DNA of 64,000 nt from an uncultured Bacteroides sp. (GCA_958477465.1 CAUEFX010000001.1:124001-188000), one strand, 5' to 3'; shown: positions 20,001-27,282, counted from the stretch's first letter. Numbers and translations: made by a program. Notes: generated by a model not told the origin, from the sequence alone.

Positions 20001-20336
20001 AAGTTAGCAAGTCTTGTTACTACAATGAAGTATGGTGATAATGGTGTTATTCAGAAAAACACCGAACTTGTGATTAATGATCCTTATTTAGCTTTACAAC
20101 AACTTAATTATGAAGCTCAGGCTGCTAAAATAGAAGAGGAGTTGGGAGAACTAAATTTTACAGGTAAATCGTTAATGGAAATTATAGAGATGTCAGCAGA
20201 ACGAAAGAGTATTGTACAAGAAAAATTAGGAATATCACCAAAAGATTTAATAATGATTGAACTTTTTACAAATCCAGACGCTTTTCAATCTACACAACAG
20301 GAAAGGAGGTATTTACCTGAATTTAATCAACGGTAA
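17025..20336 (+). CDS. Secreted Rhs/YD-repeat polymorphic toxin protein
   Basis: This 1103-residue protein has a Sec signal (cleavage near L-L-K-G-Q-D) and a DUF6443-like N-terminal segment at about 30-160 (T-I-T-Y-Y-N-S-F-G-L-N-D-E). A long YD-repeat region follows, with repeats such as Y-D-R-L-G-R-Q, Y-D-E-V-G-R-L-E and Y-D-S-N-G-N-L-V. The Rhs core closes at about 865-895 with F-N-Q-M-D-P-L and P-Y-A-Y-C-M-N-N-P-V-K-F-I-D-P-D-G. The last 205 residues after that motif are a variable tip, expected to be the toxin; it has no motif I recognise and a helical, charged end (M-E-I-I-E-M-S-A-E-R-K). In Rhs proteins the core forms a shell around the tip. A small gene follows after 6 bp, in the immunity-gene position. 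Confidence 0.9.
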   Translation: MKYTLYSIFVFVCLSSFLPSLLKGQDKNRHYVRTRLMTKDDGSSFRETITYYNSFGLNDEIREIGASPQGNDLQTLVGYDGAFRKVSESLPRPVGNANFYNDSNPESYTVYEHSELNRVRESYGPGQAWRENGKSVKYTYLYNTKTGDDHCYCLSAKDVGEDIEIEVKSYGANEVSILRTTDEDGNVTDQFTDHDGKLILTRQKANGIPHDTYIIYDDHGRKRVVLPPLAADALGGYSTFLCSQVEEVQLYGYLYYYDERDRCIKKKLPGCDPVYYVYDKGNHLVLKQDGNDRAAGRWQSFQYDRLGRQVIWGFINHNRSHADWMRICKKQNLSVSFVRGSLSYNYGYTSVARISHLCTPLIINYYDDYEYTTIFNDFIGFLNRPGYYSSFSVSSLTSRDKLTGQVIALLNDPSKRDYIAYYYDLRGREVQSTMNSAFGFRNYTFTNYDFTGQPVSVRKEHTSIYRDTLPASVDDVDHVMIYEYEYDHAGRLSKLYQTYDNDAKVLVAKYEYDEVGRLEKKLLHNETATSTYKYNVRGWPTEINEPRMSQKIYYNENLPQGVTPLYNGNIPCLSNTADNNLTSHFVYDGLNRLVATKQYRPDGRFIETPEKFTYDKMGNVLTIERSYYDPYPDYINEMTIQYHGNQIKKVTDESPGLDYYVLRYQDAVNRDVEYFYDSNGNLVKNLDNKIGLIKYNIINLPETVAFNDGNLLTYSYMADGRKVRDSYGSFPIRTSTPLDSIVNATDPYITQYNDWSEDYYYSSGKLYRITTPEGLIRFMNRAGYSIFYSMKDHVGSFRGYWEPGHTNGPITFSYPSYYPSGIIYRKPYTDIPFALGGKEFMGKNNLDEYFFGARTMYAIMNRFNQMDPLCEVYYSMSPYAYCMNNPVKFIDPDGKRGIPVRPPVRRGYRNGGNPNPYAFYPRGVKPQSYMQTTNLCYTGNGLRETVSMAPQSYITTINTAGGNKVQMSSNNVKAQRATGLAELSDTYIEYNKKLASLVTTMKYGDNGVIQKNTELVINDPYLALQQLNYEAQAAKIEEELGELNFTGKSLMEIIEMSAERKSIVQEKLGISPKDLIMIELFTNPDAFQSTQQERRYLPEFNQR

Positions 20337-20342
20337 TAAATT

Positions 20343-20570
20343 ATGAAAAAAAGAAAAAAGAAAAAATGGACGACTAAGAATACTCATGTAAAGAAGAATG
20401 CAAAGGATGCTTATGTTGAACCAGAGAAATGGTATGATAAATTGGGAACATGGATAGTTATTGCAGTTGCTGTAGCACTTATAATATTGATTGCTTTAAA
20501 CAATCATATTGTAGGCTATGATAATTTCATCGGTATTCCACGTGAATGGGTGAGATCTTTATTTGATTAG
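20343..20570 (+). CDS. Small membrane protein directly after the Rhs gene, candidate immunity protein
   Basis: This is a 75-residue protein with a very lysine-rich N-terminus (K-K-R-K-K-K-K-W), then one predicted membrane span, W-I-V-I-A-V-A-V-A-L-I-I-L-I-A-L near residues 37-52, and a short tail. It starts 6 bp after the Rhs stop, the usual place for the gene that protects against the Rhs tip. No family was recognised; immunity is inferred from position only. A terminator-like hairpin follows. Confidence 0.6.
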   Translation: MKKRKKKKWTTKNTHVKKNAKDAYVEPEKWYDKLGTWIVIAVAVALIILIALNNHIVGYDNFIGIPREWVRSLFD

Positions 20571-20577
20571 TTATGTT

Positions 20578-20618
20578 TAGTAGTTCTGTTGGTTTGAAAA
20601 TAGCTGACGGAACTACTA
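20578..20618 (+). terminator. Terminator after the Rhs gene and its small partner
   Basis: TAGTAGTTCTGT at 20578-20589 pairs with ACGGAACTACTA at 20607-20618 (one G-T wobble, 17-nt loop). It is followed by TAAAA rather than a clean T run, so termination is likely but not certain. Confidence 0.55.
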
Positions 20619-20790
20619 TAAAAACTATAATCTTTGGTCACTGATGAAAAAATGAATGTTGAATTTAATACCGGATCCTTCATTTAATTCATCCACGAAA
20701 GGTTTTGCTTCGAAAACTCCGTAAGCACTCAATTACTTCTAAGTTTATAATGCTGCGTATGGATATCTTTGCCCTGCAAAACATAAAAAT

Positions 20791-21827
20791 AACGTGAGTT
20801 CGATAAAAATTAAGTGGCTGAAAAATTGGCGGTTAGCGATAATAGTATTAAATTTAAAGTGCTAAAATTCAAACAAATACTCTTATCGCTATGCTCTCCG
20901 AAGACAAAATTACGGAAATTTTTGTGATGGCAGACGAATTCTGCAAAGTTTTTAACGCAATGCTCCGCCGCAGGGGGCTTGAAGGGCCCCGGAAAGGCAG
21001 AAGGCGTGAATATCACCGCGATGGACGTCTGTCACAAGCCGAAATCATCCTCATTATGATTATGTTCCACAGCTCCAACCACAAATACCTGAAGCACTTT
21101 TACCTGAACGAGATATGCGTCAGATACAGACACCTATTCCCCCGGGTCGTTTCGTACAACAGGTTTACCGAGTTGGAGAAATCCGTGGTGGTGCAGTTTG
21201 TCATATTTGTCAAGAAATGCCTCCTGGACAAATGTACGGGTATCAGTTTCGTAGACAGCACCCTCCTGCGGGTGTGCCGCAACCAACGCATACACATACA
21301 CAAGGTGTTCAAGTGGTTAGCACAGCGTGGCAAATGCTCGTTGGGCTGGTTCTACGGCTTCAAACTGCACCTGATATGCAATGCCAAGGGGGAGATTCTG
21401 AACTTCATGATCACCCCGGGGGATGTCGATGACCGCGAGCCTCTGAAAATCAAATCCTTTGTTGAGTTTATCTACGGGAAACTTGTCGGAGACAAGGGGT
21501 ATATCAGCAAAAGCCTGTTCAACAAGCTCTTCATTGACGGGATACAGCTGATTACCAAACTGAAAAACAATATGAAAGGCGGCCTGATGCCGATGTACGA
21601 CAGAATCCTGCTGCGGAAGAGAGCCATTATCGAGACAATCAACGATGAACTGAAAAACATCGCCCAGATTGAGCACTCCAGGCACCGCTCTTTCTCTAAT
21701 TTTGTCGTTAATTTAATTGGAGGCATAGCCGCCTATTGCCTGTTCCCGAAGAAACCGATGATCAATCTGGAGCGTGTCTATGATAATCAGTTGACACTCT
21801 TCTGATTATTTTCATCGAACTCACGTT
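20791..21827 (+). mobile_element. IS982-family insertion sequence, complete
   Basis: This is a 1037-bp element with terminal inverted repeats matching at 19 of 20 positions: AACGTGAGTTCGATAAAAAT at 20791-20810 and the complement of AACGTGAGTTCGATGAAAAT at 21808-21827. It is flanked by a 6-bp direct repeat AAAAAT at 20785-20790 and 21828-21833, the likely target-site duplication. It holds one intact transposase gene. The intact gene and clean duplication suggest a recent insertion. Confidence 0.9.
20891..21805 (+). CDS. IS982-family transposase
   Basis: This 304-residue DDE-type transposase fills the IS. Key segments are I-S-F-V-D-S-T-L-L-R-V-C near residues 116-127 (first Asp), V-G-D-K-G-Y-I-S near 198-205 (second Asp), and K-R-A-I-I-E-T-I-N-D-E-L-K near 244-256 (Glu). 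The length is normal for IS982 and the frame is intact, so the element may be active. The 5' end uses ATG at 20891, about 100 bp inside the left inverted repeat. The coding style differs from the AT-rich Rhs genes on both sides. Confidence 0.93.
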   Translation: MLSEDKITEIFVMADEFCKVFNAMLRRRGLEGPRKGRRREYHRDGRLSQAEIILIMIMFHSSNHKYLKHFYLNEICVRYRHLFPRVVSYNRFTELEKSVVVQFVIFVKKCLLDKCTGISFVDSTLLRVCRNQRIHIHKVFKWLAQRGKCSLGWFYGFKLHLICNAKGEILNFMITPGDVDDREPLKIKSFVEFIYGKLVGDKGYISKSLFNKLFIDGIQLITKLKNNMKGGLMPMYDRILLRKRAIIETINDELKNIAQIEHSRHRSFSNFVVNLIGGIAAYCLFPKKPMINLERVYDNQLTLF

Positions 21828-21839
21828 AAAAATAGGATT

Positions 21840-22466
21840 ATGGCAAGCAGTGAAGATTTTAAAAGGATATTGGAGCTTTACAATCAGGAATCAAAAGCAA
21901 GTGGTGTGTCTATTGTAAACTTTTGCAAAAAGAACGGCATCGTTTTCTCCCAGTTCGAGAGGGGGTATAAGAACCGTCATAATGTGAAAGTTCATGCAGT
22001 CGATATTGTTGACAAGAATGGTAGCTATCATTATATGACTGTTGGTACTACTAATAATTCCTTGTTGAAAGTTGTTTCTTCTGATGTGGACGGAGGAATG
22101 TATCTTCAGGAAATAAAATTTAAAGATACTACACCTAACATGGATAATGCAATAAAGTTTGCAAAACAAGATACTAATAATAGTATTTATACAGATGTTG
22201 TTGTGTTTAGTACTACACCTGCAATGGATAAAAATATTATGGAAGAAGCACAACAAATGAAAAACAAGATAGATACAAAAGAGATTAAGTACAATGTTTT
22301 TAAAAACAATTGTGCGGATGCAGTACAACAAGTTTTAGAAAAGGCTTTAGGTATAGATATGCATATGGATGTATCATTTGAACCTAATGAAGTGTTTGAA
22401 AGTATAAAGAAAAATTCTAAAGATATACAAAATGAAATTGATAAAAAAAAGACAGGTGCGAAATAG
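21840..22466 (+). CDS. Chimeric ORF: IS66 orfA start fused to a displaced Rhs-type toxin tip
   Basis: This 208-residue frame joins two unrelated parts. Residues about 1-52 look like the IS66 orfA helix-turn-helix protein. Residues about 55-208 look like a polymorphic-toxin tip: Y-H-Y-M-T-V-G near 61-67 gives a histidine, and Y-N-V-F-K-N-N-C-A-D-A-V-Q-Q-V-L near 150-165 gives the N-C-A-D motif of permuted papain-like (NlpC/LRAT-like) enzymes, which have His before Cys. No export signal or Rhs core is present. It could be an orphan toxin module, expressed from the IS66 start, or an inert relic. The next gene overlaps its end by 35 bp, like many toxin-immunity pairs. The enzyme fold is a tentative reading. 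Confidence 0.65.
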   Translation: MASSEDFKRILELYNQESKASGVSIVNFCKKNGIVFSQFERGYKNRHNVKVHAVDIVDKNGSYHYMTVGTTNNSLLKVVSSDVDGGMYLQEIKFKDTTPNMDNAIKFAKQDTNNSIYTDVVVFSTTPAMDKNIMEEAQQMKNKIDTKEIKYNVFKNNCADAVQQVLEKALGIDMHMDVSFEPNEVFESIKKNSKDIQNEIDKKKTGAK

Positions 22467-22908
22467 GTATATTTATGTGGCATTTGTTAGTTTAGTTTTG
22501 ATGTGCTTATCATATTATGGGTATCCACGATTTAAGATGGCCTATGGGGTGGTAATCGAAAATCAATATTACTTAAAAAAGGCAAAAGCATTCTTTTTAA
22601 AGTATGAATTTTCCGGAAATGTCGTTGATCGCAAGTATATGGAAACAGAAGGAAATGATGCTGTATATTTTATAGTGGTAAGGTTAAATCCGGATGTAAA
22701 TGTTCCAGAATGGGGAAGGAGCTTTTACTATAATTATTTTGTTTTTGATTTGGGTAATAATACAATGCAATTTTTGGTTTCCAAGCAAATTTATAATAAT
22801 ATTAGTCAAGGTGATTGTATATTGAAAAGGAAAGACTCAGATTCTATTTATATAAATAATAAATCTTATTTATTACTCAGTAAAAAGGCTTTGAAATGGT
22901 TTCCTTGA
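22432..22908 (+). CDS. Membrane-anchored candidate immunity protein
   Basis: This is a 158-residue protein with one N-terminal membrane span (Y-V-A-F-V-S-L-V-L-M-C-L near residues 15-26) and an outward soluble domain of about 125 residues rich in aromatic residues. ATG 22432 overlaps the chimeric toxin-tip ORF by 35 bp; in-frame GTG codons at 22456 and 22477 are alternative starts. No family was recognised. Its position after a toxin tip and its anchored form suggest immunity against a toxin acting in the envelope or on arrival. Confidence 0.6.
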   Translation: MKLIKKRQVRNRYIYVAFVSLVLMCLSYYGYPRFKMAYGVVIENQYYLKKAKAFFLKYEFSGNVVDRKYMETEGNDAVYFIVVRLNPDVNVPEWGRSFYYNYFVFDLGNNTMQFLVSKQIYNNISQGDCILKRKDSDSIYINNKSYLLLSKKALKWFP

Positions 22909-23055
22909 TTAATTTGCATATCTTTGAAGTGACCCAATATTTACCAACAAGTAAATATAAAATTGTTGATGGTGAAATTGTTCCATTTTAATCAGATTAG
23001 TTTATGAATCAATAGTGAAGAAGAATACAGAAACGCAACCTCCAATTGATAGATT

Positions 23056-23340
23056 ATGAAAAGATATAAAACAAAAATACTCGGATTGATAACAATATGT
23101 ATTAATGTACTGTTATTTTCCAAACCTCTCTATTTGCTCTTTGCTTATAATTTCACTGGCAAATTGTTTTTGTTTATGTATCCGAATTGGGTCTTATTAA
23201 TAAACGCTTTGCTTGGGATTATTGGAGCTTATATAGCACTACTTCTGTTCAAGAATATGATTGGCATTAAATTGTTTTTGACTGTGACATTAGCATTGTG
23301 GTTTATTTCTTTATCGAATTATTTTCTCTCAGCGTATTGA
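23056..23340 (+). CDS. Small integral membrane protein, unknown function
   Basis: This is a 94-residue, very hydrophobic protein with about three membrane spans (I-L-G-L-I-T-I-C-I-N-V-L-L-F near 8-21, a middle span starting W-V-L-L-I-N-A-L-L-G-I-I-G, and a last span ending W-F-I-S-L). It has its own ATG and lies between two displaced Rhs toxin tips, so it may be a lone immunity gene. A TATCTTTG box at 22919-22926 lies about 130 bp upstream and could be its promoter. No homologue was recognised. Confidence 0.55.
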   Translation: MKRYKTKILGLITICINVLLFSKPLYLLFAYNFTGKLFLFMYPNWVLLINALLGIIGAYIALLLFKNMIGIKLFLTVTLALWFISLSNYFLSAY

Positions 23341-23726
23341 AAAAAGTAGCAAGTTTGTGTTTGGGTCCTACCAAAACCACTTAAAAAACAAAAGAGGGTG
23401 TCAAAATGAGCAAGACTTAGAATTTATCCCTGCCACAAATGCTTGTAGCAGAAGTGAATTCTTTGAAAAGGACATTTTGACACACATTTTTTTCTGTTTT
23501 ATGAATACGCCTGCTTTGCCTTGTTGTCCCGAAGGAACGCATCAATCACCGCATTTGCTAAAAGAACGTATCTCCGTTTCCATAAACGAACAGGAAGCTA
23601 TTTTTTTTCTTTCAAATGAAATCAATTGAAAAGAAAAAACTTATCTTTGAAAGTCAGAGAAAGTTAACACAAGTGTTTAACAAATCAAGAAAGGGGTTCA
23701 TTGAAAAGTTGAATGGTCGGTAGTCT
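23341..23726. other. Non-coding gap with a short inverted repeat
   Basis: No convincing gene is seen here. GTGTCAAAATG at 23398-23408 has a perfect inverted copy at 23473-23483, like the ends of a tiny mobile remnant or a long hairpin. A TATCTTTG promoter-like -7 box is at 23642-23649. A 90-codon + frame at 23357-23629 runs through the repeat and is judged spurious. Confidence 0.5.
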
Positions 23727-24422
23727 TTGGAGGGCTTTCTATATGCTTATTGCAGGAATAATCCAGTGAACCGGATAGACCCGAATGGTCGTGATTGGTA
23801 CCAAAATAATGAAACTAAATATTATACTTGGTATGATGGTAATAAAGAGGGAGAAGGATACGGTGCTGTTTGGGGAGAGTTCGAGTCCATAATTGACGGT
23901 ATATTGACAGATCCTAGAGGGTTTAACACAAAGAGCCTTTATAGTGAGGGGTTTACTTTTGACATTGCACCTAATGACAAAGGAGGATTGCTTGCCTCAA
24001 AAGAAAGAGGTTGGGATTTTCTCGATGAATTTGCTAATGGCGTAGGACCGGAATTTTCTGTACTTTTGCCTGATCATCCTTATACGAAGGCGATGAAAAC
24101 GGATAAGAAAGTATTGCAAGCACAACAAATGATAGCAAATGGTGGAACTGATATTCCCGGACAAATAACAAATGTATCTTGTAAATGGTCACTTTTAAAT
24201 GTCTTAAGGACAACTTCTATGGCGAAACAATTTATTGGTAGTTACCGCTATGATGCTTTTACAAGTTCTGATGGCAAAGTACTCAATAATGTGATTAGTG
24301 ATAGTAAAAATAGAAGATCTCTATTCCTTCATTTACCATTTTCTAATCAAAGTAGAAGCCAAGGCCAATCACGAGCTTTTTCGAATACATATCAATTTTA
24401 TATTTGGAAATCATTAAAATAG
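23727..24422 (+). CDS. Orphan Rhs C-terminal toxin module
   Basis: This is a 231-residue frame that begins with the last motif of an Rhs core (Y-A-Y-C-R-N-N-P-V-N-R-I-D-P-N-G at residues 6-21) and then a unique tip of about 210 residues. The core itself and a signal peptide are missing, and the only start is a TTG, so this is a displaced tip of the kind left by tip replacement in Rhs loci. The C-terminal third (F-I-G-S-Y-R-Y-D-A-F-T-S, S-R-A-F-S-N-T-Y-Q-F-Y-I-W-K) may be the active part, but I cannot name the activity. The next gene starts 8 bp later and is the likely immunity gene. It is unclear if the fragment is translated. Confidence 0.7.
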   Translation: MEGFLYAYCRNNPVNRIDPNGRDWYQNNETKYYTWYDGNKEGEGYGAVWGEFESIIDGILTDPRGFNTKSLYSEGFTFDIAPNDKGGLLASKERGWDFLDEFANGVGPEFSVLLPDHPYTKAMKTDKKVLQAQQMIANGGTDIPGQITNVSCKWSLLNVLRTTSMAKQFIGSYRYDAFTSSDGKVLNNVISDSKNRRSLFLHLPFSNQSRSQGQSRAFSNTYQFYIWKSLK

Positions 24423-24429
24423 TAACAGT

Positions 24430-24852
24430 ATGAAGAAAATAGTATTGACATTATTATGCACCTGTCTAGTTGTGCTTTTTGTCTTTGGATTAGCATTAGG
24501 TTCTTTCGATTTTACGCGTACGAAAAAAATAGAAAAAACTGATTACTATCTTATGGATGGATGTCCACCAGGAACTGGTTATTGGGGGCTATATCACAGA
24601 GATAGGTTAGAAGGTGTTATTGGAGGTTGTGTTAAAGATATTTATTGGAATGAACAATACATTTTGGTCAGGACACACTATGGTACAAATAGTGACAGTA
24701 TAGAAGGATATTATATTGTAAAAATGCTTCCTCCTGTAAAGAAAGGGGTTCCATGGAAAAAAATAGGGCCTTTATCTAAAGAAGAATACGGGCAGAAAAA
24801 ATTGGAATTACATCTTGATGAAGAAAAAATGAGGCATAAATCTTTATTTTAA
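24430..24852 (+). CDS. Membrane-anchored candidate immunity protein for the orphan Rhs tip
   Basis: This 140-residue protein has an N-terminal hydrophobic segment (I-V-L-T-L-L-C-T-C-L-V-V-L-F-V-F), which could be a membrane anchor or a weak lipoprotein signal. It carries a soluble domain with Y-Y-L-M-D-G and Y-I-L-V-R-T-H-Y-G segments. The start is an ATG 8 bp after the orphan tip stop. It keeps a proper start and an intact frame while its toxin has lost its body, as expected if immunity is kept under selection. The family is unknown to me; a perfect-looking terminator follows at once. Confidence 0.65.
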   Translation: MKKIVLTLLCTCLVVLFVFGLALGSFDFTRTKKIEKTDYYLMDGCPPGTGYWGLYHRDRLEGVIGGCVKDIYWNEQYILVRTHYGTNSDSIEGYYIVKMLPPVKKGVPWKKIGPLSKEEYGQKKLELHLDEEKMRHKSLF

Positions 24853-24854
24853 GT

Positions 24855-24920
24855 GTACAACCATCCGCGATGGCTATGGCTACGAGGCTAACTGCCATCG
24901 CGGACGGTTGTACTTTTGTC
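24855..24920 (+). terminator. Strong terminator at the end of the Rhs island
   Basis: A 19-bp stem with one mismatch, GTACAACCATCCGCGATGG at 24855-24873 against its complement at 24895-24913, has a 21-nt loop and is followed by TTTTGT. It lies 3 bp after the last immunity gene. Confidence 0.8.
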
Positions 24921-25719
24921 CATCAAAAATAGACATTGGTAAGAATGATTATTTGAAAGAATTAGGATGTTCTTTGGATACATTTTTTCTGAATAGAAAT
25001 ATGCAAATGATACAATTTATAACCGCTGTCCCGTATTGATGATTGCATATTCCGCTTGACATTTGTTCATCAATTCCGGTGAGGCAATATTACGATAAAA
25101 GTACTTTTTGACAAAATGTCAAAATGACATTTTAGTTTGTACAGAATTCCTTAATTGAGGTAAGAGATGGCGTTGATACTGAAAATCGTCTGCATTTTCA
25201 TGTTGCGTGTTTTAAATAGTTACCGATGTGGATGATTGGGTGGTATAAGGATCGCTGTTTTCGTGTTTTGCTTGCAATTTGTCGTAAAAACACATGCGTG
25301 CCGTCCTTTATTCTATTTCAGATAGAGATGGATTCAGCCTACTGTTAGCGTAAAAAACGGTTTCTATAAGGGAAAAATATTTTTCCCGTAGAGACTCTTA
25401 TGGTTTCTCGTAGAGGAACGAGTCGTTCCTCTACGAGAAACTGAACTTTTCTTCCGGAGAAACACGGATGAACTTATTGGAATAAAGTGCATATTTATTC
25501 TCTTTTGCCTAGTTAATATGCAGAAAAGGTGCATTTTATTTACCTATTTATGCACTTTTTTCTCTATTTACTGTTTTTTTATCAAAGTGAATGTTAGTAA
25601 AAACCGTAAAAAGGAGTAATTATGTCAGCTTATCCGTGCTTTTAGTATCTCCGATATGCATTGGTGTACAGAATTTGAGGAGAGAATGAGGCACTTGCGG
25701 TACAATAGGCAATTTATTC
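24921..25719. other. Long non-coding stretch with several palindromes
   Basis: No gene is supported. Symmetric elements are AAAATGTCA/TGACATTTT (25113-25133), an 18-bp perfect palindrome centred on GGGAAAAATATTTTTCCC (25370-25387), a 19-bp perfect inverted repeat starting GTTTCTCGTAG with a 1-nt spacer (25403-25441), and a terminator-like stem AAAAGGTGCAT (25524-25534) with ATGCACTTTTT (25550-25560). The last could end transcripts from either side. The others are unexplained. Confidence 0.6.
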
Positions 25720-27282
25720 TCATTCATATTCGAAATACTCAAAATCGGCATACGCTTTGGATTTATCGGAAGCAGAAACAGCATATAATCCTAAAATAAT
25801 TCCTGTAAAACCACCGGCAGTCTCCGTACTTACATAACGTGTATTCATTTTATCCAATTTGTGGAAATTCTTTCCATCTGTAGCATATTCGAACGAATAA
25901 AACTCATTGTTCCCTTTTACGCGGAGCTGGACTTTTCCTTGTGGTACAATCACCTCCTTTTGCGTGTGTGTCAGTTCTCCTAACTGATAGCGCAGTACAA
26001 CAGCTTGTTTCCCATTTGCCAACTGCTTGACATAAAGGTCATAGTGAGATGACTCACACATATATACTGTCAAACCTGCTTCATCGGCAGGAGATGCCTT
26101 TTGCAGCTGCATAGAAACGGTAGCGGTAAAATCGGTATGTTGCTGCCGGCGTCCGACAAAAGTAGGACTGCCTTTATCATCATTCAAACTGACAGGAGTT
26201 GCTTTCAGACGCAATTTGCCGGAAGCAAACGTGTAGTTTTCGGGGTTATTGTTTCTTATATACACCCATTCTGGACCAAGTTTTCCCCCCTTAAAGTCGG
26301 TACGGGGTGATTTGGGGGCAAAAGGTTGTTGAGGAAGAGTCGGAACATCCATTTGCAGTGCAATCGTTCCATCTCCATTTACTACCGGCCACGCGTCTTT
26401 ATCCCAGCGCATGGGAGCAAGAAATGTTTCACGACCCAACAGATGATGGTAACCGGTTTGCGGACGAAACCCAAGGCAGAGTACCCACCAGGAGCCGTCA
26501 GAGGCCTGTACGAATTCCGCATGTCCTACACCCTGTATCGGATTAGCCTGGGCATTCATATTGATATGTGTAAGAATCGGATTGGCAGGATTAGACTCGT
26601 AGGGACCGTCTATATGTTGACTGCGGGCAATCGTAACTTTGTGCCCGTATTCCGTGCCCCCTTCGGCAATCAGCAAATAATACCAATTGTCCTTTTTATA
26701 GATATGCGGTGCTTCGGGATGCCGTCCGCCGGTACCACTCCATATACGTTTGGATTCAGTCAACTGTTCACCGGTCATTGGATTTATCTCGCATAATTGA
26801 ATGCATTTGTCCGGATTGCTGACCAGATAACACTTTCCTTCTTCGAAATAGAGAGAAGGATCGATCCCACCTTGTTTGACCGGTGCAGGTTCCGACCATT
26901 CCCCGTACAAATCGGTGGTATGTACGATGAAGTTTCCTTTATCGGTGACATTGGTCGTGATCATGTAATACGTACCGTCATTGTAACGGATAGTAGGTGC
27001 ATAGATACCACCCCAGACACTGGCCTTTTGAAGTGATACTTGAGAGGGACGGGTCAGGCAATTACCGATCTGTTCCCAATGGATTAAATCTTTGCTGTGA
27101 AATAACGGCACACTGGGAAAATACTGAAAACTGCTGGTGACCAGATAATAATCATCACCAACACGACAAACACTCGGATCCGGATAAAAACCGGGGATAA
27201 CCGGATTCTGATACCCTTGTTGATTTTGCGAAAAGCAGGATAAGCTCAAAGCCAATCCTAAAAATAATGTCATTGTTTTCAT
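25720..27282 (-). CDS. GH43 family beta-xylosidase/alpha-L-arabinofuranosidase-like enzyme
   Basis: This 520-residue exported enzyme (signal ending C-F-S-Q-N) has the five-bladed GH43 propeller at about 22-320 and a C-terminal concanavalin-like sandwich of the beta-xylosidase C-terminal type at about 330-520. The three acidic residues are visible: the base in Y-P-D-P-S-V near residue 35, the middle Asp in G-G-I-D-P-S-L-Y-F near 142, and the acid Glu in G-R-H-P-E-A-P-H near 190. Such enzymes release xylose or arabinofuranose from side chains. It is the last gene of a - strand set that starts at 33535. The 102-bp gap before it shows no clear terminator. Confidence 0.93.
   Translation of the reverse strand: MKTMTLFLGLALSLSCFSQNQQGYQNPVIPGFYPDPSVCRVGDDYYLVTSSFQYFPSVPLFHSKDLIHWEQIGNCLTRPSQVSLQKASVWGGIYAPTIRYNDGTYYMITTNVTDKGNFIVHTTDLYGEWSEPAPVKQGGIDPSLYFEEGKCYLVSNPDKCIQLCEINPMTGEQLTESKRIWSGTGGRHPEAPHIYKKDNWYYLLIAEGGTEYGHKVTIARSQHIDGPYESNPANPILTHINMNAQANPIQGVGHAEFVQASDGSWWVLCLGFRPQTGYHHLLGRETFLAPMRWDKDAWPVVNGDGTIALQMDVPTLPQQPFAPKSPRTDFKGGKLGPEWVYIRNNNPENYTFASGKLRLKATPVSLNDDKGSPTFVGRRQQHTDFTATVSMQLQKASPADEAGLTVYMCESSHYDLYVKQLANGKQAVVLRYQLGELTHTQKEVIVPQGKVQLRVKGNNEFYSFEYATDGKNFHKLDKMNTRYVSTETAGGFTGIILGLYAVSASDKSKAYADFEYFEYE

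Larger units (their letters stand above)
20721..22010 (+). mobile_element. IS66-family remnant (left part), interrupted by an IS982 element
   Basis: GTAAGCACTCAATTACTTC at 20721 resembles an IS66-type left end. The Bacteroides -7 box TATCTTTG follows at 20764-20771. After removal of the IS982 insertion this runs directly into ATG 21840 and about 50 codons like IS66 orfA (E-D-F-K-R-I-L-E-L-Y-N, then V-N-F-C-K-K-N-G-I-V-F-S-Q-F-E). No orfB, orfC or right end was seen. The exact left and right limits are inferred; the right limit of about 22010 is where the reading frame changes character. Confidence 0.45.

Noticed and set aside
23515..23615. - strand peptide reading L-W-K-R-R-Y-V-L-L-A-N-A-V-I-D-A
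   Set aside because: It looks protein-like but has a stop codon just upstream and no start; too short to name, perhaps a gene scrap.
23357..23629. 90-codon + frame in the toxin island
   Set aside because: It runs through a perfect inverted repeat and T-rich DNA, with low-quality composition and no ribosome site.
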